A stretch of DNA of 64,000 nt from Phycicoccus endophyticus. GTDB lineage: Bacteria > Actinomycetota > Actinomycetes > Actinomycetales > Dermatophilaceae. Position numbers and translations under genes: made by a program. The notes under the pieces are model-generated. The model did not search any database and had not been told where the DNA came from. It saw only the letters and a program-made list of their open reading frames with translations. This document shows positions 35,592 through 44,625 of the stretch, one piece after another. Positions within the stretch are counted from its first letter, which is position 1. Every line of letters starts with the position of its first letter. The stretch is taken from positions 1-64,000 of the forward strand of contig NZ_JAANCN010000001.1 in NCBI RefSeq assembly GCF_011326735.1. The letters run 5' to 3'.

Positions 35592-37589
35592 TCCGGTCCG
35601 CTCGTCGGGTTCCGCGGCGGCGATGGCGGACGGTTCGACGACGACGACCCGGTCGAACTCCAGGCCCTTGGCGATGCTCGCCGGGACCAGCTCCACCTGC
35701 CGGTCCTCGTCGTCCCCGTGGTCCGCGTCGAGCCGCCCGTGGGCGATGCCCGCCCGCTCGAGCGCCCGGGCGATCGCGTCGGTGAAGGCATCCGGGACGA
35801 TGACCCCGACCGACCCCGGCTCGCCGGTTGCCGCGCCGACCGCCTCCACGACGGCGGCCGAGCGCCTCGCGGGGTCGGCGGCCACGATGTCGAGCCGGCC
35901 CGGGTTGTCGCGGACCGAGCGGGGGGCGCCCAGCCCCGGGGCGATCACCGGCAACAGGCGGGCCGCGAAGTCGATGACGAGACCGGGCACCCTGAAGCCG
36001 CGGTCGAGGACGACGAGCTCGTGCTCGGGACGCCCGAGGTGACCCATGGCCTCCCTCCACGAGGTGGCCGCCCAGGGGGTCGTGCCCTGGGCGAGGTCCC
36101 CGAGCACGGTGATGCTGCCGGTGCTCGCCCGGCGCCCGACCGCGCGCAGCTGCATGGGGGAGAGGTCCTGTGCCTCGTCGAGGACCACGTGCCCGAGGCT
36201 CGGGGTGCGCTCGAGCAGGTCGGCGAGCTCGTCGAGCAGTGCCATGTCCGCGCGGCTCCACCGGGCCGCCCGCGCGCTGCGGGGCGGGGCCGACCACCGC
36301 AGGGTGTGCTGCTCGGCCTCGGTGAGGAGGCCGTCGGCCGCGGCCGCCAGGGCGTCGGCGTCCGAGAGCAGCCGGGCGAGCAGGGTGGCCGGGTCCAGAG
36401 CGGGCCACAGCGCCGCGGCGTAGGCCCGGACCGGCGCCGAGCGGGCGATCGCCTCCTGGGCCCGGTCGCCCGGGAAGTCACCGGAGCGCTCCAGGCGCAG
36501 CATCACGAGGTGGGCGAGCCGCCGGGGGAGGAGCTCGCGGGCCGCGGAGTACCGCAGCCCGCGTCGGACGAGGGCGTCCATCTCGTCCTGCACCTCGGAT
36601 GCGGGCACCTGCCAGCGCCGCGCCCCACGGGGGAGGACGAGTGGTTCCCGAGGACGGCCGAGGTCCTGCCACACGGCGCGGCGCAGCACCTCGGCCATCC
36701 GCTCGTCCCCCTTGAGGAGGGCGACCTGCGGGGAGTCCTCGGCGCGGACGGTGTCGTGGGCGAGCAGCGCGTCGACGGTCGCGTGCCGGACACGCACCTC
36801 GCCGAGCGAGGGCAGGACGGCGCCCACATGCTCGAGGAAGGCCCGGTTGGGTCCGACGACGAGCACGCCCGAGCGTTCCAGCCGGCCGCGGAAGGAGTAG
36901 AGCAGCCAGGCGGCGCGGTGCAGACCGACGGCGGTCTTCCCGGTCCCCGGCGCGCCCTGGACGCAAAGGCTCCTCCCCAGGTCGGAGCGGACGACCTCGT
37001 CCTGCTCGGGCTGGATCGTCGAGACGATGTCCCGCATCGGCCCCGAGCGGGGGCGTTCGACCTCGGCCGCGAGCAGGGCGGAGCGAGCGCTGCGCTCTCC
37101 GCTCGTCAGGTGCTCGTCCTCGTAGGCCGTCAGCCGGCCCTGGTCGACCCCGAAGCGGCGGCGCAGCTCGACCCCCATCGGGTCGGTCGCGGAGGCCCGG
37201 TAGAACGCCGTCGAGACCGGAGCGCGCCAGTCGACGACGACCGGGTCACCCCGGACGTCACTGACGTGCCGCCGGCCGATGTGGAAGGTCTCCGACCCGT
37301 GCGCGCTGCGCTGGTCCATCCGGCCGAAGAACAGCGTCGTGCTGGGGTCCTCCTGCAGCGAGGCCACGCGACGGGCGAGGACGCCGCTGAGCACGGCGGC
37401 GTTGAGCGGGTCGCTCGCGGTGCTGGCGTCGAGGGAGGCGGCGCTCGCCTGCATGCGGCGCAGCTGGTCACGGGCGTACTCGAGGTGGGCCCGCTCGGCG
37501 GCGAGCACGGTGTCGGGGGATGAGGTGGTCAGGTCGGCGGCGGGCGTGGGCACGGCGGGTCCGCCTCCTGGGTGGGGTGTTGGTCGCAT
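35499..37589 (-). CDS. HelD-like RNA polymerase-associated / UvrD-Rep superfamily ATPase
   Basis: A 696-residue superfamily 1 protein. N-terminal coiled coil (about 25-60), HIGRRHVSD and VDWRAPVSTAFYRAS typical of HelD, Walker A VQGAPGTGKTAVGLHR, Walker B HVVLDEAQDLSPMQ, GDLAQGTTPWA, and a C-terminal KGLEFDRVVVVEP and YVVLTRAVSGLTVVH. Actinobacterial HelD proteins recycle stalled RNA polymerase, and a subset (HelR) displaces rifamycins. I found no rifamycin-associated element upstream. It converges on, and overlaps, the decarboxylase. Confidence 0.88.
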   Translation of the reverse strand: MRPTPHPGGGPAVPTPAADLTTSSPDTVLAAERAHLEYARDQLRRMQASAASLDASTASDPLNAAVLSGVLARRVASLQEDPSTTLFFGRMDQRSAHGSETFHIGRRHVSDVRGDPVVVDWRAPVSTAFYRASATDPMGVELRRRFGVDQGRLTAYEDEHLTSGERSARSALLAAEVERPRSGPMRDIVSTIQPEQDEVVRSDLGRSLCVQGAPGTGKTAVGLHRAAWLLYSFRGRLERSGVLVVGPNRAFLEHVGAVLPSLGEVRVRHATVDALLAHDTVRAEDSPQVALLKGDERMAEVLRRAVWQDLGRPREPLVLPRGARRWQVPASEVQDEMDALVRRGLRYSAARELLPRRLAHLVMLRLERSGDFPGDRAQEAIARSAPVRAYAAALWPALDPATLLARLLSDADALAAAADGLLTEAEQHTLRWSAPPRSARAARWSRADMALLDELADLLERTPSLGHVVLDEAQDLSPMQLRAVGRRASTGSITVLGDLAQGTTPWAATSWREAMGHLGRPEHELVVLDRGFRVPGLVIDFAARLLPVIAPGLGAPRSVRDNPGRLDIVAADPARRSAAVVEAVGAATGEPGSVGVIVPDAFTDAIARALERAGIAHGRLDADHGDDEDRQVELVPASIAKGLEFDRVVVVEPSAIAAAEPDERTGLRRLYVVLTRAVSGLTVVHSEPLPGALGAG

Positions 37590-37659
37590 GCTGGCGAACC
37601 GAGGAGAGTAGCACCCCGCGCGGCACGCCCCGACGGCTCGAGGTGGTCGCGCCGACCGG

Positions 37660-38802
37660 CTAGCGACCTCGGGCCGTCGGGTCCTGGTGCGGGTAGAGGG
37701 TGTCCGCCACCTGCCGTCGCTCCTCGCTCGCCCGGAGCGCCCGCTGCGGAAAGGTCGGATCCACCGTGGCCGACGGCCAGGGTGCCCCCGCCTCGGCGAG
37801 AGCCCACCCGGTGCCGAGCCGAAGCAGTGACTCGTGCTTGACCCGGTAGTACTCGAGACCGGTGTTGACGGCGATGCCGCGAGCTCCGACAGCGGCGGCG
37901 ACCAGGTGGATGTGGAAGCGGCTCGTCACCCACACCTGGTCGGGACCGACCGGCAGGCCCTCGGTCCAGACCTCACCGAAGGGGTAGAACCGCACGGACG
38001 GCCAGCGCTCGCGCACGGCGTCCAGCAGCCAGGAGTCCTCCGGGGGGATGGCCTCGACCACGCCGATCTCCTGCCCTTCCAGGCCCTCCGCGCGCATGAC
38101 ATCCAGCGAGGCATCGAGGGCCTGGGTCATTCGCGCACGGTCGTGGAGGTCGCCCTGGAGGAGGACCATCCCCCGAGGCGCGGGTCGACGGTCGAGGACG
38201 ACCGCACCCTGCCCGAGGGCAAGGAACGCGTCGTCCGGGCGCACGGGTATCCCGAAGCGCTGGGCCGAGAGGGGGTCGCGGGCATCCGCGTACGCGAAGT
38301 CGGCCAGTGCGGCACGCACCAGCTCGGTGTCCGCGTCGCCCATCGGGACCAGCCCCACCCCTGTCATGACGACGGGGACGTCGTGCTCGCGCGCCATCTG
38401 GGAGGCCAGCGAGGTCAGCAGGAGGTTCGCCGGCCAGGCTGCCACCAGGTGACCCCCGCCGAGCAGGTGCACCGACCGCGCCCTGGCGGCGAGCTGGAGG
38501 CCCAGGTCCTCCCGGGGGGTCCCCAGGTGGCTGACCCGGTGTCGCACGGCGGCGTGGGCGGCCCCGCGGTCCTCACTGTCGTGGCTCAGGGCCACGCGCC
38601 ACATCGTGTCGGTGACGTGCAGGCGTGGGTGGGCGCCTGCGAGGAGCACGGCCGCCCGACCGGGCTCGGGGCAGTCGAGCCAGACGTCGGCATGCGGCCG
38701 CCGGGCCGCGAGGTAGGCCAGCCAGCCCCGTGCGATGAGCTCGTCGCCGTAGTTGGGGTGCCCGGCCGTCGAGACCAGGTACACGATGTCGGGTGCTGCC
38801 AC
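37660..38802 (-). CDS. Polysaccharide pyruvyl transferase family protein
   Basis: A 380-residue protein starting MAAPDIVYLVSTAGHPNYGDE. The motif GHPNYGDELIARGWLAYL and a second-half WVTSRFHIHLVAAAVGARGIAV (His in SRFHxH) are characteristic of the pyruvyl transferase (CsaB/WcaK) fold. It would add pyruvate ketals to cell-surface glycans. No glycosyltransferase or export genes lie nearby, so the acceptor is unknown. Confidence 0.85.
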   Translation of the reverse strand: MAAPDIVYLVSTAGHPNYGDELIARGWLAYLAARRPHADVWLDCPEPGRAAVLLAGAHPRLHVTDTMWRVALSHDSEDRGAAHAAVRHRVSHLGTPREDLGLQLAARARSVHLLGGGHLVAAWPANLLLTSLASQMAREHDVPVVMTGVGLVPMGDADTELVRAALADFAYADARDPLSAQRFGIPVRPDDAFLALGQGAVVLDRRPAPRGMVLLQGDLHDRARMTQALDASLDVMRAEGLEGQEIGVVEAIPPEDSWLLDAVRERWPSVRFYPFGEVWTEGLPVGPDQVWVTSRFHIHLVAAAVGARGIAVNTGLEYYRVKHESLLRLGTGWALAEAGAPWPSATVDPTFPQRALRASEERRQVADTLYPHQDPTARGR

Positions 38803-38880
38803 GTTGCCCTCCAGGCCGAGAGCACCGGCTGCCCCGGTGCCTGCACATCATGCCCAACATCGGCGCGGAGGGGCGCATCC

Positions 38881-39357
38881 TCAGACGGAGCGAGGCACCT
38901 TCCCGGTCCAGGTGAACAGGCGGCACATCATCCGGTGGCCCCGGTCGCCCTCGGGGTGGAACATCAGCGGACAGCCGCCGTCGATCACCGTCATCCCGTG
39001 GGCCCGCCCCCAGGCGGCGGCCTCCGGGGAGACCGAGCCGCCGCCGATCGAGCGGTGCATCCACACGGTGCGCACCCCGCAGTCCGCGGCTTCCTCCATC
39101 GTCTGCTGGGCGCGCTCGGGTGCGGTCGCGATGACGACGGCCTCGACGCCGCCGGGCACCGACTGGAGGTTGGGGTAGGCCGGGTCGCCCTCGACCTGCT
39201 CGACCGTGGGGTTGACCGCGAAGACCTCGTAGCCGTGGTCGCGCAGGAAGGTGTAGACGGCGTTGCTCCCGTGGCCCTTGGGCGCGTGGGACACGCCGGT
39301 GACGGCGACCCGGTGGTGGGCGAGGAAGTCCTGGGCTGCGTCCTTGGTCGTGGTCAT
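38881..39357 (-). CDS. CoA-binding (Rossmann) protein, YccU-like
   Basis: A 158-residue protein with AVTGVSHAPKGHGSNAVYTF, EVFAVNPTVEQVEGDPAYPN and VEAVVIATAPERAQQ, matching the small CoA-binding Rossmann family. The start MTTTKDAAQDF has GAAGGGAT as ribosome site. Biochemical role unknown. It is divergent from the HhH gene across a 174-bp gap. Confidence 0.87.
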   Translation of the reverse strand: MTTTKDAAQDFLAHHRVAVTGVSHAPKGHGSNAVYTFLRDHGYEVFAVNPTVEQVEGDPAYPNLQSVPGGVEAVVIATAPERAQQTMEEAADCGVRTVWMHRSIGGGSVSPEAAAWGRAHGMTVIDGGCPLMFHPEGDRGHRMMCRLFTWTGKVPRSV

Positions 39358-39531
39358 GGGGGCATCCCTTCGGTTGCGCCTTCGATGCTCCCACCGGCGC
39401 GCGGGACGCGCTGTTCCGCGCGCCACACCCGGCGTGCCGGCTCGACGACTGCGCGGCTGGGCCGCGCCGGGTGTCGGCTGGGGTCGGACGGGGTAGTGCG
39501 ACGGTGTCCCCGACGAGGTGAGGAGAGGCCG

Positions 39532-40158
39532 ATGAGCACCGGGACGGACCGGGGTCGCGCCCCGGCCGACGAGGTCCGGGCCCTGCTCGAGGAGCACGGT
39601 CGTACCCTCGCGCGGGAGGCCGGCATCACCCTGCGCGACAAGCCCGCCCCCCTGTTCCAGCTGCTCGTGCTCACGCTGCTCGCGTCGACCCGTATCTCGG
39701 CCGGGGTCGCGGTCGCCACCGCGCGCGAGCTGTGGGCCGCGGGCTGGCGCACCCCGACACGGCTGCTCGGCTCGACCTGGCAGGAGCGCGTCGACGCGCT
39801 GGGCCGGGGCGGGTACCGGCGCTACGACGAGTCGACGGCCACCCGGCTCGAGGAGCTGTGCCACCGCCTCGAGCAGGACCACGGCGGTGACCTGCGACGG
39901 CTGCGTCCCCCCGACGGCGGTGACCTGACGACCCTGAGGGAGGGGCTGACCGCGTTCACCGGGATCGGGCCCACGGGCGCCGACATCTTCTGCCGCGAGG
40001 TCCAGGCGGTGTGGCCGCAGGTCGGTCCGTTCTTCGACGAGCGCGCGCTCGCCGGCGCGCGGACCCGTGGGCTGCCCACCGACCCGCGCCGGCTGGCCGA
40101 GCTGGCGCCGCGGGGCCGGGTCGCCGAGCTCGCCGCCGCCCTGGTGCGGGTGGGGTGA
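39532..40158 (+). CDS. HhH-GPD superfamily (endonuclease III-like) protein without an iron-sulfur motif
   Basis: A 208-residue all-helical protein; GGTGAGGAGAGG precedes the ATG. The helix-hairpin-helix LTAFTGIGPTGADIFCREV and LFQLLVLTLLASTRISAGVA fit the endonuclease III/AlkA fold. There is no C-x6-C-x2-C-x5-C cluster at the C-terminus, so it is not a canonical Nth. The residue after the hairpin that would be catalytic Asp is not obvious. A DNA-repair role is inference. Confidence 0.75.
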   Translation: MSTGTDRGRAPADEVRALLEEHGRTLAREAGITLRDKPAPLFQLLVLTLLASTRISAGVAVATARELWAAGWRTPTRLLGSTWQERVDALGRGGYRRYDESTATRLEELCHRLEQDHGGDLRRLRPPDGGDLTTLREGLTAFTGIGPTGADIFCREVQAVWPQVGPFFDERALAGARTRGLPTDPRRLAELAPRGRVAELAAALVRVG

Positions 40159-40171
40159 CGGCCAGCGCGTG

Positions 40172-41389
40172 TCAGAGGGGTGGGGTGTCCGGACGCCGGG
40201 GTGGCCGTGGGGGCCCGTGGCGGTCGGCGGCCAGCAGGAGCCGGTCGACCGGCCGCCCCACGGCCCGGCTGAGCTCGACACGGCAGCCCCGGGGGCGAGG
40301 TGTGCGCCCGCCCAGGCGCTGGTCGAGGTGGAGCTCCAGCGCGGAGTGTGGTCCGTCCGGGAGGACCAGGCTCGGCTCGCCGCGCGGGTCGTCGGCGTCG
40401 GTCCCGGTGTCGGGCAGCACGAGGGCACGGTGGTCGACCGGATGTCGCAGAAGCGGGCGGCGACGTGGCAGCCGGGGAACCTGCAGCGTCCGTCGCGGGC
40501 CTTGACGGGCCGGCCGTACCGGTCGGCGCGCCGAGGGGTCGCGGCGACGGCCCGGTCGAGCCAGCCACGGGCGACGAGCACCGGACCGCCCGGCACGGCG
40601 CCGTGGAGGACGACGAGGTCGCCGGGCTCCCCGGCGGGTGCGGGGCCGGCGGGGAGCCCCGGGTCCGGAGTCTGCGCGGGGCTGAGCACGTGGACGCGCA
40701 GGTCGACGGTGGCGTGGCCCGTCACGAGGTCGGTGAGTGCCTTGGCGCGAGCCCGGTCCACCCGCTCGAGCAGGCCGTCGGCGACGTACTGCTGGGCGAG
40801 GGCGTCGATCGCCGGCCAGGGCACGGCGGGCCCGCGCGCGCAACCGGGTGCCGTCCTCCCGCTCGAACCACCCCTGGAGAGCCTCGACGGCGGTGGCCGC
40901 CACCGCGGCGGGGACCTCCTCCAGCTCGTCGGCGACGACCCCGGCCCGGTAGCCGTCGAGCCGCCCCGCGGCCATCGCCGCGTGGAGCCCGCCGAGACCG
41001 GTGTGCGAGGCGGTTCCTTCGGGGCCGTCGGCGGCGCGGCGGGCGGCCTCCCGCACCCGACGCTCCGCATGGACGGCCGTGACGTTGAGGACCCCGGACA
41101 CGATCGGCGGGGCGTCGAGCGAGACGTGGCCGAGCGCCCGGTGGGTCTGGACCACCTCGCCGGTCTCGAGGACCTCGGGCTCGATGGCGGCGAGCCGGAC
41201 GATCGCCTCGTCCTGCGCGGCCGTGACGACACCGGCCAGCGCCTGCAGCTCACCGAGGGCGGCCGACCACTCCTGGACCGACCCCGTGCAGGTGGCTGGG
41301 CGGAGGGCCCGCTCGACCAGCCCACGCGCGAGGCGTGCGGCCTGGGCGACCTCGCCGGGACCCGGCCTCGTGGCGGTTGTGGTGAGCAC
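40172..41389 (-). pseudogene. Decayed DUF222/HNH endonuclease (13E12 repeat-family-like) gene
   Basis: The family N-terminus is intact in one frame (VVTAAQDEAIVRLAAIEPEV through LQGWFEREDGTRLRARARR, ending near 40840). The next conserved block, WPAIDALAQQYVADGLLER to RCRFPGCHVAARFCDI (to about 40440), is in another frame, and the final block (LEDLHLDQRLG-like, DRLLLAADRH) is back in the first. Between the blocks, family sequence is missing: the linker before WPAIDAL and the HNH core after CDI. So two out-of-frame deletions have removed the nuclease site. Start TTG 41392 or GTG 41389. Confidence 0.8.
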
Positions 41390-41497
41390 CAATTTCTCTC
41401 GGAGGCAGGTCGATTGGCCCCCGGGTGACCGAGTGCTGCTGCCGGTGAGTCGCCGGTGCAGGCTGTCGGGCCGGCGCTCCCGGGAGGGGGGAGACGA

Positions 41498-41755
41498 TCA
41501 ACCGCCGGACGGCTCGCGGACCTCCTCGCGGTCGATGTCCCCGTCGACGAGGTCCTCGGCCGCCCGGACGAGCAGGGGGTGCAGGTCGGTGTCGCCGCGC
41601 CGGATGCGTGCCAGCAGCTCGTGGCGCATCCGGGGCTCCCAGAACTTCTTGATGTGCGTCGCGAGCTCCTCGGCCGCCTTCTCCCGCGGGAGGGACTCGA
41701 AGTTGCGGACGAGGTCGTGCCCGAGCCGGACGACGGGCGGCTCCCCGGTGCTCAC
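41498..41755 (-). CDS. fdsD: NAD-dependent formate dehydrogenase delta subunit FdsD
   Basis: An 85-residue protein with LVRNFESLPREKAAEELATH and IKKFWEPRMRHELLARI, typical of FdsD. It overlaps fdsA by 4 nt and is last in the fdsGBAD operon. FdsD is a small non-cofactor subunit needed for assembly or stability in characterised soluble formate dehydrogenases. Confidence 0.9.
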   Translation of the reverse strand: MSTGEPPVVRLGHDLVRNFESLPREKAAEELATHIKKFWEPRMRHELLARIRRGDTDLHPLLVRAAEDLVDGDIDREEVREPSGG

Positions 41756-44625
41756 CGGCGCTGTCTCGCCATCGCCCCGGCGGGCACCGGTGTCGCGGAC
41801 GCCTCGGGAGCCTCACCGGCGCGCGCGCGCGAGGCCTGCGTCGCGACGGTCACCTGCACCGCCGTCACCTTGTACTCGGGGCAGTTGGTCGCCCAGTCCG
41901 AGTTCTCCGTGGTCACGACGTTCGCCCCCGTCACCGGGTGGTGGAACGTCGTGTAGACGACACCGGCCGGCATCCGCTCGGACACCAGCGCGGTGAGCCG
42001 GGTGGCCCCGACCCGCGAGGAGAGCTCGACGACGTCTCCGGTGCGGATGCCCCGCAGCTCGGCGTCGGACGGGTGGATCTCCAGCACGTCCTCGGGGTGC
42101 CACGTCGAGTTCGGCGTGCGTCGGGTCTGGGCACCGACGTTGTACTGGGACAGGATCCGGCCGGTCGTCAGGACCAGCGGGAAGCGTCGGGTGGCCCGCT
42201 CGGTCGTCGGGACGTACACCGTCGGGGTCAGCTGCCCGAGGCCGCGGACGAACTTGCCGACGTGCATCGTGGGGGTTCCGTGCGGCGCCGCCTCGGTCAC
42301 CGGCCACTGCATCGAGCCCTCGGCGTCGAGCCGGGCGAACGAGACGCCCGCGAACGTCGGGGTCGTGGCCGCGATCTCGTCCATGATCTCCGCCGGGGAG
42401 GCGTAGGACATCGGGTAGCCCATCGCCGTCGCGACCTCGCACACGACCTGCCACTCGTCCTTCCCGACCCGGCTCGGCATGACCGGGCGGACCCGGTTGA
42501 TGCGCCGCTCGGCGTTGGTGAACGTGCCGTCCTTCTCGAGGAAGGAGGTGCCCGGGAGGAACACGTGGGCGAACCGCGCGGTCTCGTTGAGGAAGAGGTC
42601 CTGGACGACGACCATCTCCATCGAGCGCAGCGCGGCCTCGACGTGCTGGGTGTTCGGGTCGGACTGGGCGATGTCCTCGCCCTGGACGTAGAGGCCACGG
42701 AACGTGCCGCCGATCGCGGCGTCGAACATGTTGGGGATGCGCAGCCCGGGCTCGGGCTGGATGCTCACTCCCCACCTGGACTCGAAGACCTGGCGGACCT
42801 CGGGCCGGGAGACGTGCCGGTAGCCGGGCAGCTCGTGGGGGAAGGAGCCCATGTCGCACGAGCCCTGGACGTTGTTCTGCCCGCGTAGCGGGTTGACCCC
42901 GACGCCCTCGCGCCCGAGGTTGCCCGTGAGCATCGCGAGGTTGGCCATCCCCATGACCATCGTCGAGCCCTGGCTGTGCTCGGTGACCCCGAGCCCGTAG
43001 TAGATGGCCGAGTTCGGGCCGGCGGCGTACAGCCGGGCCGCCGCCCGCAGCTCCCCGGCGGGGATGCCGGTCTCGTCCTCGGTGGCCTCGGGGGAGTGCT
43101 CGGGTCGCGCGATGAACTCCAGGTACCCGTCGGCGCCCTCGGTGCGGGTGCGGACGAACTCCTCGTCGAGCAGGCCCTCGCTGACGATGACGTGGGCCAT
43201 CGCGTTGACGAACGCGACGTTCGTCCCCGGCCGCACGGGCAGGTGGTGGGTGGCCTCCACGTGCGGGCTGCGGACGAGGTCGGTGCGGCGGGGGTCGGCG
43301 ACGATGATCCGCGCACCGGCCCGCAGCCGCTTCTTCATCCGCGAGCCGAAGACCGGGTGGGCGTCGGTCGGGTTGGCACCGATGAGGAGGATGACGTCGG
43401 CCTGCTCGACCGAGCGGAAGTCCTGGGTGCCCGCGGAGGTCCCGAAGGCGTGGTTGAGCCCGTAGCCGGTGGGGGAGTGGCAGACGCGGGCGCAGGTGTC
43501 GACGTTGTTGTTGCCGAAGGCCGCGCGCACCATCTTCTGGACGACGTAGACCTCCTCGTTGGTGCACCGCGAGGACGAGATGCCCCCGACCGCCCCGACG
43601 CCGTGCTCGGCCTGGATGCGCCGGAAGCCCTCGGCGACGGTGGCGATCGCCTCCTCCCACGACACGACGCGCCACTCCTCGTCGGTCGAGGCCCGCACCA
43701 TCGGCTCGAGGCGGCGGTCCTCGTGGCCGGCGTACCCGTACGCGAAGCGGCCCTTGACGCAGGAGTGGCCCTCGTTCGCGCCGCCGTCCTTCCACGGGGT
43801 CATCCGCACGACCCGGGTGTCCGCGCCCGATCCCTGCACCTCGGCCTTGAACGAGCAGCCCACCCCGCAGTACGCGCAGGTGGTGACGACCGACCGGGTC
43901 GGCATCCCGAGCTGGACGACGGACCGCTCGGTGAGCGCGTCGGTCGGGCAGGCCTGCACGCAGGCGCCACACGAGACGCACTCGGAGTGCAGGAAGTCGG
44001 TACCGCCGGCGCTGACCCGCGAGTCGAAGCCGCGCCCCTCGACGGTGAGGGCGAAGGTGCCCTGGGTCTCGCTGCAGGCCCGCACGCAGCGCGAACACAC
44101 GATGCAGGCCGCGGGGTCGTAGTCGAAGTACGGGTTGCTCTCGTCGGTGCGCTCGTGGAGGTGGTTCGCGCCGTCGAGGCCGTAGCGGACCTGCGCCACG
44201 CCGGTCTCCCGGGCCCACTTCTGCATCTCGCAGCTGCCGCGGGCACAGCCGTCGCAGTCCGTCGGGTGGTCCGAGAGGTAGAGCTCCATGACGTTGCGGC
44301 GCAGGTCCTGCACCTGCTCGGTGCGGGTGCTCACGACCATGCCGTCGCTGCACGGGGTGGTGCAGGACGCCGGGGTGCCCTTGGCACCCTCGACCTCGAC
44401 GAGGCAGAGCCGGCAGGAGCCGAACGCCGTGAGCGAGTCGGTGGCGCACAGCTTCGGGATCTCGATGCCGGCCTCGGCCGCGGCGCGCAGCACCGACGTC
44501 CCGGCCGGGACCTCGACCTCGCGCCCGTCGACCGTCACGCGTGCCGTGTCGGCCGCGGCCACGCGCGGCGTGCCGTAGTCCGTCTCCGCCGGCGCGATCG
44601 GTCCGCTCTTCTCGCTCGTCGTCAT
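41752..44625 (-). CDS. fdsA: Formate dehydrogenase alpha subunit FdsA (molybdopterin, Fe-S)
   Basis: A 957-residue protein. N-terminal [2Fe-2S] domain (FGSCRLCLVEVEG), NuoG-type HC3 cluster region (HPTDCDGCARGSCEMQ), two [4Fe-4S] motifs (CIVCSRCVRAC, CVSCGACVQACP), the molybdopterin-domain cluster (CAYCGVGC), and the active-site loop VDTCARVCHSPTGYG where Cys takes the place of selenocysteine, with the adjacent His. C-terminal molydopterin dinucleotide domain with HHPVTGANVVTTENSD. It oxidises formate to CO2. Overlaps fdsB and fdsD by 4 nt. Confidence 0.94.
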   Translation of the reverse strand: MTTSEKSGPIAPAETDYGTPRVAAADTARVTVDGREVEVPAGTSVLRAAAEAGIEIPKLCATDSLTAFGSCRLCLVEVEGAKGTPASCTTPCSDGMVVSTRTEQVQDLRRNVMELYLSDHPTDCDGCARGSCEMQKWARETGVAQVRYGLDGANHLHERTDESNPYFDYDPAACIVCSRCVRACSETQGTFALTVEGRGFDSRVSAGGTDFLHSECVSCGACVQACPTDALTERSVVQLGMPTRSVVTTCAYCGVGCSFKAEVQGSGADTRVVRMTPWKDGGANEGHSCVKGRFAYGYAGHEDRRLEPMVRASTDEEWRVVSWEEAIATVAEGFRRIQAEHGVGAVGGISSSRCTNEEVYVVQKMVRAAFGNNNVDTCARVCHSPTGYGLNHAFGTSAGTQDFRSVEQADVILLIGANPTDAHPVFGSRMKKRLRAGARIIVADPRRTDLVRSPHVEATHHLPVRPGTNVAFVNAMAHVIVSEGLLDEEFVRTRTEGADGYLEFIARPEHSPEATEDETGIPAGELRAAARLYAAGPNSAIYYGLGVTEHSQGSTMVMGMANLAMLTGNLGREGVGVNPLRGQNNVQGSCDMGSFPHELPGYRHVSRPEVRQVFESRWGVSIQPEPGLRIPNMFDAAIGGTFRGLYVQGEDIAQSDPNTQHVEAALRSMEMVVVQDLFLNETARFAHVFLPGTSFLEKDGTFTNAERRINRVRPVMPSRVGKDEWQVVCEVATAMGYPMSYASPAEIMDEIAATTPTFAGVSFARLDAEGSMQWPVTEAAPHGTPTMHVGKFVRGLGQLTPTVYVPTTERATRRFPLVLTTGRILSQYNVGAQTRRTPNSTWHPEDVLEIHPSDAELRGIRTGDVVELSSRVGATRLTALVSERMPAGVVYTTFHHPVTGANVVTTENSDWATNCPEYKVTAVQVTVATQASRARAGEAPEASATPVPAGAMARQRR

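Noticed and set aside
37590-37659. Rifamycin-associated element upstream of the helD-like gene
   Set aside because: I looked for the inverted GGGGCTTGC-type motif and found none, so a HelR-type rifamycin role is not supported.
43440-43530. Selenocysteine codon in fdsA
   Set aside because: The active-site codon is an ordinary Cys codon in VDTCARVCHS; no in-frame TGA occurs.
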